Positions 38,921-48,303 of a DNA stretch of 64,000 nucleotides are shown in pieces. A model generated the notes under the pieces. That model did not search any database, was not told the DNA's origin, and was given only the letters and a program-made list of their open reading frames with translations. Made by a program: the position numbers and the translations under genes. Origin of the DNA: Chrysosporum bergii ANA360D (GTDB lineage Bacteria; Cyanobacteriota; Cyanobacteriia; Cyanobacteriales; Nostocaceae); contig NZ_JANQDH010000076.1 in assembly GCF_029891735.1 (NCBI RefSeq), positions 55,843-119,842 of the forward strand, given 5' to 3'. Numbering within the stretch: the stretch's first letter is position 1; each line of letters begins with the position of its first letter.

Positions 38921-40534
38921 TTACTCTGAGATATTAGCTAAAGTATCAACTTGAGATGAAGCCAAAGTTGGTGCTGTGAAAATACGTGAGTACACACTTA
39001 CTGGTTGCTGACGAGCCACAACTGGTAAAACTTGACGTGCATGGGCAGCTAGTTGGACTGTCTTGACATCATAGGTCTGGGTAATCAACTTGGGATATAA
39101 ACCAATACCAATGATAGGAACTATTAAACAAGCGGTGATAAACAATTCCCGGGGTTTAATATCAGAAATTACAGCATCTAGATGTAATTCTTTGCTTTGC
39201 TGACCGTAGAACACTTGGCGCAGCATTGACAGTAAGTAAATGGGAGTTAAAATTACCCCAACAGCTGACAACAGGACAACTACAACTTTGAAACTCGAAC
39301 TGTAAACATCACTGGAAGCGATACCGAGAAATACCATCAACTCACCCACAAAGCCACTCATTCCAGGTAAAGCCAGAGAAGCCATGGAACCAATAGTGAA
39401 TACTGCAAAGGTTCTGGGCATTACTTTAGCCATACCGCCCATTTTGTCCATCATCAAGGTGTGGGTACGTTCATAAGTAACACCAGATAAGAAGAACAAG
39501 CTAGCAGCAATTAAACCGTGAGAAACCATTTGTAGTACAGCACCGCTAATACCAATTTCTGTATAAGAGGCAATACCGATTAATACAAAACCCATGTGGG
39601 CAATTGAAGAGTAAGCCAAGCGGCGTTTCAGATTTGTTTGGGCAAAGGCACAGCAAGCACCGTAAACAATGTTCACTACACCTAAAACTGCTAACACTGG
39701 GGCAAAGTAAACATGGGCATTAGGTAACATTTCCACGTTCATGCGGATGAGTGCATAACCACCCATTTTTAACAACACACCAGCCAAAATCATTGAACCA
39801 GGTGCAGACGCTTCACCGTGGGCATCAGGTAACCAAGTATGTAGGGGGAATATGGGCAACTTGACACCGAAGGCTATCAAGAAACCTGCATAAGTTAACA
39901 ATTCAAAGGCTTTGGGGTATTGCTTCATTCCCAGAGTTGCTATGTCAAAGGTGACAGTATCTCCTGAAAATGCCATTGCCAACCCAGCTACTAAGATAAA
40001 TATTGATGCTGCTGCTGTGTAGAGAATAAATTTAGTAGCTGCATAACGACGCTTGGGTCCTCCCCAAATGGAAATAAGCAGGTACACAGGTACTAACTCG
40101 ATTTCCCACATTAAGAAGAACAACAGCAAATCTTGGGCCACAAATACCCCAATTTGGGCGCTGTACATCGCCAACATCAAACCATAAAACAATCGCGGCT
40201 TGTTTGTGACCTTCCAAGCCGCGAAGATTGCTAGGGTATTGATTATGCCTGTTAACAAGACTAGGGGCATGGATAAACCATCAACACCCACGGACCAATT
40301 TAAAGCTAACTGGGGAATCCAAGTATATTTCTCTACGAGTTGCAGTGTGGAGTTTTGCCAGTCGTAGCTATACCAAAAGGCGGAAATCATCAATGCGAAA
40401 TCGGCGATCGCAACTCCCAGAGCATACCAGCGAACGGTTTTGCCTTCTTTATCTGGGATTAAGGGTATGGCTATGGCAGCCACCAGGGGCAATGAAATTA
40501 TAGCCGATAACCAAGGAAACTCAATAGCATTCAT
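38921..40534 (-). CDS. ndhD: NAD(P)H-quinone oxidoreductase chain 4 (NdhD)
   Basis: 537 residues, about 14 transmembrane helices. Antiporter signatures include [20 protein letters not shown] with the conserved Glu, [20 protein letters not shown] and [20 protein letters not shown]. It is one of the proton-pumping subunits of NDH-1 in the thylakoid membrane. The sequence resembles the NdhD1/NdhD2 respiratory type rather than the CO2-uptake types, though the paralogue cannot be fixed without alignment. No ndhF is adjacent. ATG at 40534. Confidence 0.96.
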   Translation of the reverse strand: MNAIEFPWLSAIISLPLVAAIAIPLIPDKEGKTVRWYALGVAIADFALMISAFWYSYDWQNSTLQLVEKYTWIPQLALNWSVGVDGLSMPLVLLTGIINTLAIFAAWKVTNKPRLFYGLMLAMYSAQIGVFVAQDLLLFFLMWEIELVPVYLLISIWGGPKRRYAATKFILYTAAASIFILVAGLAMAFSGDTVTFDIATLGMKQYPKAFELLTYAGFLIAFGVKLPIFPLHTWLPDAHGEASAPGSMILAGVLLKMGGYALIRMNVEMLPNAHVYFAPVLAVLGVVNIVYGACCAFAQTNLKRRLAYSSIAHMGFVLIGIASYTEIGISGAVLQMVSHGLIAASLFFLSGVTYERTHTLMMDKMGGMAKVMPRTFAVFTIGSMASLALPGMSGFVGELMVFLGIASSDVYSSSFKVVVVLLSAVGVILTPIYLLSMLRQVFYGQQSKELHLDAVISDIKPRELFITACLIVPIIGIGLYPKLITQTYDVKTVQLAAHARQVLPVVARQQPVSVYSRIFTAPTLASSQVDTLANISE

Positions 40535-40717
40535 TATTTCTGGTAGGTTAATCAGTTGACCTTTTTGCGTTTGATTTCATTATATTAAGGATTTTATAGT
40601 TTTGTAAACGTTATTTATCCCTAATATATCTGCTTTTTGAGTCAGTGACTAAGCACAAATACTCACTGACTCCTTTGCCAACAATTGTAATTGTAAATTT
40701 TTGCAACGTCAACCAAA

Positions 40718-40742
40718 AATAAAAAAGTGGCTCAAGCCACCC
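40718..40742 (-). terminator. Terminator of the thrB transcript
   Basis: On the minus strand GTGGCT/AGCCAC (40727-40740) forms a tight hairpin, followed by TTTTTTATTTTT (complement of 40715-40726). It lies downstream of the coiled-coil gene. Confidence 0.8.
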
Positions 40743-40808
40743 ATTTAAGTCTTTGTATAGCGAATTTTGCCCAAATATAGAATCCCTTTGCATTTACGCC
40801 GGGGATTG

Positions 40809-41327
40809 TCAAACAATCCGATTTACAATCGTCCAAACCTCGCCATCTGAGCGAACGTGGGGAACTGAGATAGTCTTAAACCCAGTAATAAAAGGTTTGT
40901 AGTACACTTGCCAATACATGGGACTCAAATAATCAGCACAAGATTTGAGTTGGCGGATTTCTGTAGCTAGTTCCTTTGCCAGTTGATTAATGCGTTGGGC
41001 ATGAACTTGAGCCACTTGTCTGGCTGCTTCTAACTCCTGCTCTGGGGTGAGTTGTGGTGATTGATTTTGCCAATGTTCTAACTCTGCTTGTTTTTGTTGT
41101 AGCTGTGCTTCCAAAGCTGCGATCGCATCGTCTATACCTTTGATTTCTACCGATAATTGGGGATTTTCTCGGGCTTGGCGGCGAAAAGCTTCCACCATTG
41201 CTGAAGGTGAATCACCTTGGTGAGACAAGACATTCTTTATTACTGCTTGGAGGCTAACCCGTTCTTGCTGGAGATCGTGAATTTGTGCTTTCAGGTTGGT
41301 GATTTCTGTATGAATTTGGTTGCTCAT
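40809..41327 (-). CDS. Coiled-coil protein cotranscribed with thrB
   Basis: 172 residues. Residues 1-35 and 60-135 show heptad patterns (EITNLKAQIHDLQQERVSLQ; AIAALEAQLQQKQAELEHWQ). The C-terminal 50 residues are a small globular part with CADYLSPMYWQVYYKPF and VPHVRSDGEVWTIVNRIV. No signal peptide. It begins six bases after the thrB stop, so the two form an operon ended by a terminator. I do not recognise a function. Confidence 0.8.
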   Translation of the reverse strand: MSNQIHTEITNLKAQIHDLQQERVSLQAVIKNVLSHQGDSPSAMVEAFRRQARENPQLSVEIKGIDDAIAALEAQLQQKQAELEHWQNQSPQLTPEQELEAARQVAQVHAQRINQLAKELATEIRQLKSCADYLSPMYWQVYYKPFITGFKTISVPHVRSDGEVWTIVNRIV

Positions 41328-41333
41328 TGCAGT

Positions 41334-42251
41334 TTATCTTTGGTAGGTTACACCTTGGTTATCCAGAGACAGCGATCGCACAACTGCCATAATACCTGCT
41401 GACTGCCAAGCTGATAACATTGCCTCTTGTACAGCTTGGGATTGCAATTGATTTACTAAAGCTAACAGTGTTGGGCCAGCACCACTAATTACCATGCCAT
41501 AAGCACCAGCACCAAGGGCCGCTGCATTGACAGCATCATAACCAGGAATTAAAGCCTGACGATATGGCTGATGTAACTTATCTTGTAAAGCGGTTCTTAA
41601 CCACTGTTCCTGCCCAGTTTGCAAACCCCGCAACAATAACCCCAGATGTGCTGTATTAAAAATTGCATCACTACGAGTCACTTGGGGGGGTAGAACTTGC
41701 CGGGCTTCACTCGTGGATAGCTCAAAATCAGGAATAGCCACCACAGGTATAATATCCCCATACCAAGGAACATCGCAAATTTCCCAGCTATCGCCACTAC
41801 TAGCAGCTAGACGACATCCCCCCAAGAGGGCAGGTACTACATTATCAGGATGTCCCTCCATTGCGATCGCTAATTTCATCACCTCCAACACACTCAAGGG
41901 CGCATCGGCTAATTGATTAGCGCCCACTAACCCCCCGACAATGGCTGTAGCTGAACTACCCAAACCCCTGGCCAAGGGTACACCAAGGTCAATTTCCATT
42001 TTTACTGATGGGGGTTTTTGTCCTATATATTGATAGAACTTAACAAACGCCTGATAAAGCAGATTATTCTCATCGGTCTGCACCCCTTCAGCTTCTTTAC
42101 CCGTGACAGAAATAATTAATCCACCTTCTGCTAAAGGAGTGAATTTGAACTTGTTGTACAGCGTTAAAGCCGCACCGATGCAGTCAAAACCCGGACCTAA
42201 GTTAGCAGTTGTGGCGGGAACGGTAACAGTGATACTAGAAATAACAGACAT
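41334..42251 (-). CDS. thrB: Homoserine kinase
   Basis: 305 residues from the ATG at 42251 (MSVISSITVTVPATTANLGP); an upstream codon used by the longer frame is less likely. It is a GHMP kinase: GFDCIG at the substrate side and LARGLGSSATAIVGG as the ATP loop. GAYGMVISGAGPTLLAL is the third GHMP motif. It phosphorylates homoserine in threonine synthesis. It lies downstream of thrS (threonyl-tRNA synthetase) on the same strand, a functionally related neighbour, but with a hairpin between. Confidence 0.95.
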   Translation of the reverse strand: MSVISSITVTVPATTANLGPGFDCIGAALTLYNKFKFTPLAEGGLIISVTGKEAEGVQTDENNLLYQAFVKFYQYIGQKPPSVKMEIDLGVPLARGLGSSATAIVGGLVGANQLADAPLSVLEVMKLAIAMEGHPDNVVPALLGGCRLAASSGDSWEICDVPWYGDIIPVVAIPDFELSTSEARQVLPPQVTRSDAIFNTAHLGLLLRGLQTGQEQWLRTALQDKLHQPYRQALIPGYDAVNAAALGAGAYGMVISGAGPTLLALVNQLQSQAVQEAMLSAWQSAGIMAVVRSLSLDNQGVTYQR

Positions 42252-42420
42252 CCGCAAATACTCACCAATCAATCCACTAGCATCTCATGAATAGGGATTG
42301 ATTCGCTCAAAATTATGCTTTACATAACTTAATATATGAGTAAGGGTTCACTAGCCAGTTCACATACTTAACGCCCGTGGTTAACAAAATACTCAGGTTA
42401 ACCATTACAGTGATTTTTTT

Positions 42421-42445
42421 ATAGGGTGAGCCATACTCACCCTAT
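42421..42445. repeat. Hairpin in the thrS-thrB spacer
   Basis: ATAGGGTGAG pairs with CTCACCCTAT around CCATA. A T7 run lies on the plus-strand 5' side, so on the transcribed minus strand the hairpin is followed by A residues, not U. It is unlikely to be a classical terminator and may be a processing or stabilising stem after thrS. Confidence 0.5.
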
Positions 42446-42451
42446 TGTCGG

Positions 42452-44296
42452 TTAGAAGTTCTCGAAGTTAGCGATCGCATTCTTCATTTTATTCACCACT
42501 TCATCAACAGGTATCGCTCCCAACTCTCCCGCCGCACGGGTACGGATACTCAAGCTATTAGATTCAACCTCTTGCGCTCCCACAACCGCCATTACAGGTA
42601 CTTTTTGTTTTTCTGCATTGCGGATAAGTTTACCCAAGCGATCGCCACTAGTATCCACTTCTGCACGGATACCCGCAGCCAGCATTTTCGCTGCAACTTG
42701 TTTACTAAAATCTAGTTGTGCTTCACCTACTGGTAACAATCGAGCTTGCACCGGTGCTAACCATAGAGGAAAATCCCCAGCATACTGTTCAATTAAAATA
42801 CCAATCAACCGTTCTAGAGAACCAAAGGGCGCACGGTGAATCATCACAGGACGTTTACGGGAACCATCTTCAGCCACATATTCCAAATCAAAACGTTCTG
42901 GTAAATTGTAATCTACCTGAACTGTTCCCAATTGCCATTCTCGTTCCAAAGCATCACTAAAGATAAAATCTAGTTTTGGTCCATAAAACGCTGCTTCCCC
43001 AATTCCCTCAAAGTATTCCATTCCCAAATGTTCCACCGCCCGGCGAATTGCGCCTTCTGCCTTATCCCAAACTTCATTGGAACCAATATATTTATCACTA
43101 GTGGGGTCGCGGAAACTAAGTCTAGCTTTAAAATTCTTCAGTTGTAAACTGTTAAACACCGACAAAATCAAATCTACCACATTGATAAATTCACTGTCTA
43201 ACTGTTCAGGAGTAACAAACAAGTGGGAATCATCCACAGTAAAACCGCGCACTCTGGTTAAACCGCCTAACTCTCCTGACTGTTCATAGCGGTAAACAGT
43301 ACCAAACTCTGCCAACCTGATAGGTAATTCCCGGTATGACCGTAATTCACTCTTGTATATTTGGATATGGAAGGGGCAATTCATCGGCTTGAGGACAAAA
43401 CCCTGTTCCTGCGCCACTGCTTCTGCATCTTCCCCCATCAGGGGAAACATATCTTCCTTATATTTTTGCCAGTGTCCAGAAGTTTTAAATAAATCCACTC
43501 TAGCAATATGCGGTGTCACCACAGGTAAATAACCGCGTTTGAGTTGTTCACCCTTGAGGAAATCTTCTAACGTACTCCGTAATAAAGTACCTTTGGGTGT
43601 CCACAGAGGTAAACCCGGCCCCACCTGTTCAGAAAATATAAATAATCCCAGTTCCTTACCTAGTTTGCGATGGTCTCTTCGCAGCGCCTCTTCTTTGCGC
43701 CGCTTATATTCAGCCAAGTGTTCTGGGCTTTCCCAAGCAGTAGCATAGATGCGTTGTAACTGGGCTTTAGTTTCATCCCCACGCCAATAAGCCCCAGCCA
43801 CACTTTCTAATTCAATGGCTTTGGGGTTTAATTCGCTGGTGTTTTCCACATGGGGACCCGCGCATAAATCCCACCATTCATCGCCGAGATGGTAAATTGT
43901 AATTGGTTCTTCCTTGATATCTGCCAGGATTTCTAACTTGTAAGATTCCCGAATTGCTAAAATGCGTTTTTCGGCTTCCTCCCGGCTGACTTCTTCCCGA
44001 CTTACGGGTAATTTGCGATTAATAATTTTTACCATCTCTTTCTTGATGGACTTCAAATCATTTTCGCTAAATGGTTCCGGACTATCGAAGTCGTAGTAAA
44101 AACCGTTTTCAATCCAAGGACCAATGGTAACTTGCGCTTTGGGAAACAGCTTTTGTACAGCCATAGCCATTACATGAGAAGCTGTGTGGCGAATCCTCTT
44201 TAGTTTCTCTGATTCGCTGGTACGGGGTAAATAAATTTTTTCAGGTTGTTCTGATTGACTAACAGATGATTTTGGCGACATTGGTTGCTGAACCAT
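42452..44296 (-). CDS. thrS: Threonyl-tRNA synthetase
   Basis: 614 residues from the ATG at 44296 (MVQQPMSPKSS). The editing domain is present (HTASHVMAMAVQK and CAGPHVENTSEL supply its HxxxH and CxxxH metal-like sites). The class II catalytic core follows, with MNCPFH for zinc and VYRYEQSGELGGLTRVRGFT as motif 2. The anticodon-binding domain is C-terminal (IRAEVDTSGDRLGKLIRNAE). There is no TGS domain in front: the first ~35 residues are a low-complexity lead. The same TGS-less form occurs in other cyanobacteria. Confidence 0.95.
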   Translation of the reverse strand: MVQQPMSPKSSVSQSEQPEKIYLPRTSESEKLKRIRHTASHVMAMAVQKLFPKAQVTIGPWIENGFYYDFDSPEPFSENDLKSIKKEMVKIINRKLPVSREEVSREEAEKRILAIRESYKLEILADIKEEPITIYHLGDEWWDLCAGPHVENTSELNPKAIELESVAGAYWRGDETKAQLQRIYATAWESPEHLAEYKRRKEEALRRDHRKLGKELGLFIFSEQVGPGLPLWTPKGTLLRSTLEDFLKGEQLKRGYLPVVTPHIARVDLFKTSGHWQKYKEDMFPLMGEDAEAVAQEQGFVLKPMNCPFHIQIYKSELRSYRELPIRLAEFGTVYRYEQSGELGGLTRVRGFTVDDSHLFVTPEQLDSEFINVVDLILSVFNSLQLKNFKARLSFRDPTSDKYIGSNEVWDKAEGAIRRAVEHLGMEYFEGIGEAAFYGPKLDFIFSDALEREWQLGTVQVDYNLPERFDLEYVAEDGSRKRPVMIHRAPFGSLERLIGILIEQYAGDFPLWLAPVQARLLPVGEAQLDFSKQVAAKMLAAGIRAEVDTSGDRLGKLIRNAEKQKVPVMAVVGAQEVESNSLSIRTRAAGELGAIPVDEVVNKMKNAIANFENF

Positions 44297-44850
44297 GAGC
44301 AAAGTGATTGCAAAATGATAATTTTAGTAGTTGAAGCTCTCAAAAATCTACCCAAGGAATAGTCGAAACTCAAAAAGTTGATTTTATTGGCTTTTCACCG
44401 ATTTTACATCTTTATTTTATCTAGTAAGCTATTAAGCAGCTAAATCCGATAATCTGCATTTCATCAGTAAAGGTAGTTCAGGCATACTATGGGTACGCCA
44501 CGCAAGCTATCCACTAGGCTCACTACAAGTCTTCTCGGCTACAATTATACAAATTAAAGCTGGTTTAAATACAACAAGTTTGCTGACGTTGATTACTGCC
44601 AGTTTGACTTTAAATAATCTTTTATCATCAAGCCCAGCCCATCAAGACTAAATAATCACCACAGGCTGTTATCACATTTTTTTTGTTTTGTCAACCTTAG
44701 ATAGACTTTTGGTTATTATTACTATAACTTATTTTATCGCCACTACTACAGATTTTTCCACAATCCATCTGAGGACAGACTAGCAGAAAATGTTAATTTT
44801 TGTAAAAAACGTTAATATTAATAGGGAAGCTAGAAATATACTTTTTACTT
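44297..44850. other. Divergent spacer between thrS and the DUF2605 gene
   Basis: 554 bases with no convincing frame. It must hold both promoters. It contains several AT-rich stretches and a short GC-rich patch around 44490-44545, but no strong hairpin with a T tract. No T-box-like leader is recognisable upstream of thrS. Confidence 0.45.
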
Positions 44851-45168
44851 ATGCGAGACTCAAATTTACCAGGGGCTGAGATGCTGAAAACAGTGTTAGA
44901 ACCTCTACTGGAGGATTTTAATTACTGGTTTGGGCGATCGCGTGAATTGTTAGAAACCGAGCAACTCTCATTCATGAGTCAAGAAGAGCAATCTGACCTA
45001 CTGTTACGACTCAAGCAAGCACAAGAGGAGCTAAACGCGGCTAAGATGCTGTTTAGCGCTACCGATGGACAAGTGGGAATTGACATGAACACCCTCATAC
45101 CTTGGCATCGACTAGTAACAGAATGCTGGAGTGTATCAATGCGATCGCGTCAAGCACGAGAAATGTAA
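44851..45168 (+). CDS. DUF2605 family protein
   Basis: 105 residues, all-helical and acidic, opening MRDSNLPGAEMLKTVLEPLL and containing ELLETEQLSFMSQEEQSDLL and PWHRLVTECWSVSMRSRQ. This matches the cyanobacterium-specific DUF2605 family, which is typically encoded beside DUF2973, as here. No catalytic or metal motif. ATG at 44851 without a strong ribosome-binding site. Confidence 0.85.
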   Translation: MRDSNLPGAEMLKTVLEPLLEDFNYWFGRSRELLETEQLSFMSQEEQSDLLLRLKQAQEELNAAKMLFSATDGQVGIDMNTLIPWHRLVTECWSVSMRSRQAREM

Positions 45169-45442
45169 AGAGTCGGCTGGTGGCTCTCACCAGGCTGATC
45201 AGCAGAACAGAAAAACAATATACAAGTTGCATTGAAGATACAAGAAACTTAATATTATTTTTATTAAAAAATAATGTATCCCATGCTACTTTAGATTCAA
45301 TAAGGATTAACAAATTTTTCCATAAAAACATGATGCACCCAGCGTGCGTTGTTTATAACCCCTCGTCCCATTTGACAACATGGGCGAAACAAAACCTTAC
45401 CCAAAAAAGTTTTAAAATTTGCCGTTCTTGGAGGAAAACCCA

Positions 45443-45763
45443 ATGTTACACCTGCTTTACATTTTCGCCTTTACAATTCTTGCTTTCATAGCCGTTGCTA
45501 ACTTAATCCGCAACTTGATTATGTTTAGTGTTGATCGAGAGCGGGTTTATCCACCTAAAAACTCATCAACCGCTAATCAAGGCTATCTTTCTCCCAGAAA
45601 ACAATTTATTCCCCATCCAGAGTTATTAGATAACGCCGGTAATCTAATTAAAGAACCTCTGTTGGTCATGCGTTCAGTGAATGTAGAAGATGCTCGTCAA
45701 CAGTTAGATGCTTTGTATGAATCTTCTCCAGGACAAAAAACCGACCGTCAAGAAGAAAGTTAA
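45443..45763 (+). CDS. DUF2973 family membrane protein
   Basis: 106 residues from the ATG at 45443, preceded by GGAGGAAAA. One N-terminal transmembrane helix (LLYIFAFTILAFIAVANLIR) and a soluble tail with VYPPKN, FIPHPELLDNAGNLIKEPLL and VEDARQQLDALYESSP. This is the cyanobacterial DUF2973 family. It follows DUF2605 by 274 bases and could share its promoter or have its own. Confidence 0.87.
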   Translation: MLHLLYIFAFTILAFIAVANLIRNLIMFSVDRERVYPPKNSSTANQGYLSPRKQFIPHPELLDNAGNLIKEPLLVMRSVNVEDARQQLDALYESSPGQKTDRQEES

Positions 45764-45788
45764 GTTTTTCTGGTTTACCAGAAAAACT
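45763..45788 (+). terminator. Perfect palindrome overlapping the DUF2973 stop codon
   Basis: AGTTTTTCTGG (45763-45773) pairs exactly with CCAGAAAAACT (45778-45788). A second hairpin, GGGGTTGAGC with GCTGAACCCC, follows at about 45798-45820. The pair probably ends transcription. Confidence 0.55.
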
Positions 45789-45961
45789 GTAGCGTTGGGG
45801 GTTGAGCATTGCTGAACCCCTATGTTTAATTTCTATAATAACAAGCCCATCCGTCAAAAATTTGCAGATATTTAAGGAAACCAGTTCTCATTTAACTCAA
45901 TTTTCTTGAGTGTTGGTGGGAAAATAGGGATAAAATAACAACAAACCCCAGATTTGCATCT

Positions 45962-46185
45962 ATGCGTCAATGTCTTAATCCCCACCGTCTCCTCCCCAAC
46001 CCCGACTATTGCCAGTTTTGCCAGCAGTGCAGTGGTAAACTACTCCTGCGGGAAACATATGCGCGTCAATATTAGGACAAGGGGGATTTGGTCGCACATT
46101 CCTAGCCATTGATGAAGATAAACCATCAAAACCCTACTGTGTAATTAAAAAATTTCTTCCCCAAGCCCAAGGGACAAACAGCAGT
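45962..46185 (+). pseudogene. Remnant of a serine/threonine protein kinase gene
   Basis: An ATG frame reads MRQCLNPHRLLPNPDYCQFC, then QQCSGKLLLRETYARQY and a stop. This is the four-cysteine N-terminal zinc motif seen on many cyanobacterial kinases. In a shifted frame the sequence continues GQGGFGRTFLAIDEDKPSKP and YCVIKKFLPQAQGTNSS, the kinase glycine loop and the Lys-containing strand. It then ends in unrelated sequence. A frameshift and loss of nearly the whole catalytic domain show that it is a dead fragment. A GAGGACT/AGTCCTC hairpin (46217-46232) follows. Confidence 0.7.
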
Positions 46186-46276
46186 TCCCCGGTGTCATGC
46201 TCATAGTATCCAATTTGAGGACTAAAGTCCTCACTAAGAACATTTGATATGATTATGAAAAAAACTCCCATCACCA

Positions 46277-47245
46277 ATGACTAACATTAATGAACGGGCT
46301 GATTTTGATAGCCCCTGGAAAGAAATCCTAGAAGCCTATTTTCCCCAAGCTATACAGTTCTTTTTCCCAGAAACAGCTGCATTAATTGACTGGGAACGCC
46401 CCTATGAATTTCTAAATAAAGAATTTCAACAAATTAGTCGTGAAGCTGAACAGGGTAAACGATATGCTGACCAATTAGTCAAAGTTTGGCAAAGGTCAGG
46501 ACAAGAATTATGGTTATTAATTCATGTAGAAATTCAAGGACAAAAGGAAGAAAACTTTGGTAAGCGGATGTTTACCTACAATTTTCGCATTTTTGACCGA
46601 TTTGATCAACCAGCCATTAGCCTAGCTATTCTCTGTGACACCCATCGGGACTGGCGACCCAATGGTTATAGTTACAATTACCCGGATACGAGCTTAAACT
46701 TTAAATTTCGCAGTGTAAAACTTTTAGACTACGCAGACAATTGGCAAGAGTTAGAAAATAGTAACAATCCCTTTGCTACAGTGGTGATGGCGCATTTAAA
46801 AACCCAACAAACGCGCTCAACCCCCGCGGAGCGTAAAAGCTGGAAATTTCAGTTAATTCGCAGGTTATACGATTTAGGGTTACAAGAGCAAGATATTCGT
46901 AACCTGTATAGATTTATTGATTGGGTTATGATTTTACCAGAAGCATTGGAAAAACAGTTTTGGGAAGAGTATAAACAATTTGAGCAGGAGCGGACTATGA
47001 GATACGTGACCACCGGGGAGCGCATAGGCTATGAGCGCGGGAAGGAAGAAGGAAGACAAGAAGGAAGACAAGAAGGCGAACAGGCAGTTATTCTAAAATT
47101 ACTTAGAAGAAGACTGGGTGAATTATCGCCAGTAACACAACAGCGCATCCAGTCACTGTCTGCAAGTCAGTTGGAAACCCTGGGGGAAACTTTATTAGAT
47201 TTCACCACTATGGCAGATTTACTTAATTGGTTGCAAGCTCAGTAG
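46277..47245 (+). CDS. Rpn family / DUF4351-type nuclease-like protein
   Basis: 322 residues. The N-terminal half has the PD-(D/E)XK-like layout of Rpn/YhgA and cyanobacterial transposase-like proteins (DSPWKEILEAYFPQAIQFFF; ELWLLIHVEIQGQKEENFGK, where the E-x-Q corresponds to the nuclease core). A Lys/Glu/Arg-rich linker with two exact GRQEG repeats follows. The C-terminal ~60 residues (LKLLRRRLGELSPVTQQRIQ) match DUF4351. Such genes occur in many copies per cyanobacterial genome, often near mobile elements. It appears intact although its flanks are decayed. Confidence 0.82.
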   Translation: MTNINERADFDSPWKEILEAYFPQAIQFFFPETAALIDWERPYEFLNKEFQQISREAEQGKRYADQLVKVWQRSGQELWLLIHVEIQGQKEENFGKRMFTYNFRIFDRFDQPAISLAILCDTHRDWRPNGYSYNYPDTSLNFKFRSVKLLDYADNWQELENSNNPFATVVMAHLKTQQTRSTPAERKSWKFQLIRRLYDLGLQEQDIRNLYRFIDWVMILPEALEKQFWEEYKQFEQERTMRYVTTGERIGYERGKEEGRQEGRQEGEQAVILKLLRRRLGELSPVTQQRIQSLSASQLETLGETLLDFTTMADLLNWLQAQ

Positions 47246-47256
47246 TTGGTAGTAGG

Positions 47257-47345
47257 GACTCCAGTCCCTCGGTATTAAAATAATCTGGCTAGAAGCCAGT
47301 GCTACTGATACAGTCCACGTAACACAAGCATCTTGCTTGTTATAA
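47257..47345. repeat. Three consecutive small hairpins
   Basis: AGGGACTCCAGTCCCT (47257-47272), CTGGCT/AGCCAG (about 47284-47298) and ACAAGCA/TGCTTGT (about 47326-47342). The last shares its core with dispersed repeat A. They fill the gap between the Rpn gene and the transposase remnant. Confidence 0.5.
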
Positions 47346-47346
47346 T

Positions 47347-47718
47347 TTAGAATTTAGAACTAGGACTTACGCATTGACAAAAAACATGATGTATGATCTC
47401 TAGATCATGCGATTGCCTACGGTACTGGCGAAGCCAATCGCTATTAAGATTAGGAAAAATATGCTCACGTACAACTAAAGTAAACAGATTCCGTTGTATT
47501 TCATACCAATTGCTAATTATTTTTTCAGAGCGCATAAACTCCAACTTAACAAAAGCTTGAAGTGAACAAAAGATGTAAGTCTTAATTGCATGAGTATCTC
47601 TAACCATGAACCGACAAATTCCACATACTTGTTTTATGGCTCGATGAAAGGTTTCAATCCGCCAATGAGTATCATGAATTGTGATAAATTCATTCCTGTA
47701 ACTGTTATGTGGTAAGGC
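47347..47718 (-). pseudogene. C-terminal fragment of an IS4/IS701-type transposase
   Basis: The open minus-strand stretch contains DTHWRIETFHRAIKQVCGIC, then VRDTHAIKTYIFCSLQAFVK and a conserved terminal region. The WRIETFHRAIKQ block, with its Glu, is the third acidic position of DDE transposases. The upstream part is gone: the frame meets a TAA at 47719. The outer end carries TAGGACTTACGCA, found again near 63863. No intact transposase is in the window. Confidence 0.7.
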
Positions 47719-47894
47719 TTATAGCCTCTAATATTATTATCCCATATTTATGTCAGCTTGTTGTAGTAATTATGTACATATTACACAAAGTTTCTGTAAG
47801 TATTATGTTGACGTGGGTTAAATTTGGGTTAATGTAGGTTTTAAAGAGTTTGGGTTAAACCCATGAATTCCCTCTAAGTCTTATACAGTGTATA

Positions 47895-47968
47895 TGGCTC
47901 AGGTCGGATTTGAACCAACGACCCCAGGCTTATGAGTCCCGTGCTCTAACCAACTGAGCTACTGAGCC
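47895..47968 (-). tRNA. tRNA-Met (CAT)
   Basis: A complete cloverleaf on the minus strand. Acceptor arms GGCTCAG/CTGAGCC pair fully, the D arm is AGCTCAGTTGGTTAGAGC, and the T arm is GTTGGTTCAAATCCGAC. The anticodon loop reads CTCATAA (anticodon complement at 47932-47934). CCA is not encoded. CAT could denote elongator Met or lysidine-modified Ile; the initiator is excluded by the paired first base. Confidence 0.93.
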
Positions 47969-48032
47969 TTGTTTTTTTTCATTCTTTATTACCATAGCAC
48001 ACAAATTTGTTTATGGCTAGTCCCTGGACATA

Positions 48033-48137
48033 TTAATTTTTGATTTTTTTCCCTATATCCATCTGCACGGCGAACAATTCTAATATGGCTTGAGCCTGTG
48101 CTTTTTTGACGATTGCTTTATGCTCCATTACCAACAC
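48033..48137 (-). CDS. Possible 34-residue protein with a perfect ribosome-binding site
   Basis: On the minus strand AAAGGAGGTGAT, a full anti-16S match, precedes a GTG at 48137. The frame then reads VMEHKAIVKKAQAQAILELF and ends AVQMDIGKKIKN with TAA at 48033. The peptide is amphipathic and basic. An ATG three codons in is an alternative start. No homologue is known to me, and it could be the remnant of a longer gene. The exact Shine-Dalgarno sequence is the main reason to list it. Confidence 0.3.
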   Translation of the reverse strand: MLVMEHKAIVKKAQAQAILELFAVQMDIGKKIKN

Positions 48138-48199
48138 TCTTGCATCACCTCCTTTTTATTGCCTGTACTGTAGTTTAATGTATTAGTGCAAGCGAATTA

Positions 48200-48289
48200 G
48201 TTGAAGAATGGGGAAGGCGATTACAATCACCAAGGGCTAACCCCCATGTCTGAAGCCATTAGCTCTGCTCGCCGTTGATATTTCGGTCA
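48200..48289 (+). repeat. Interspersed repeat B, copy 1
   Basis: 90 bases, from GTTGAAGAATGGGGAAGGCG to GCCGTTGATATTTCGGTCA, closely matching 54929-55018 in the same orientation. It lies 14 bases beyond the uvrA stop codon. No ORF. The arms GGCGATT/AATCGCC are better conserved in the other copy. Confidence 0.75.
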
Positions 48290-48303
48290 ACTTAGGACAA
48301 GCT

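Noticed and set aside
42421..42445. The hairpin after thrS as an intrinsic terminator
   Set aside because: On the transcribed strand it is followed by A residues rather than U.
45102..45491. A 129-codon plus-strand frame overlapping both the DUF2605 and DUF2973 genes
   Set aside because: It overlaps two family-supported genes in another frame, and its sequence has no coherent domain or ribosome-binding site.
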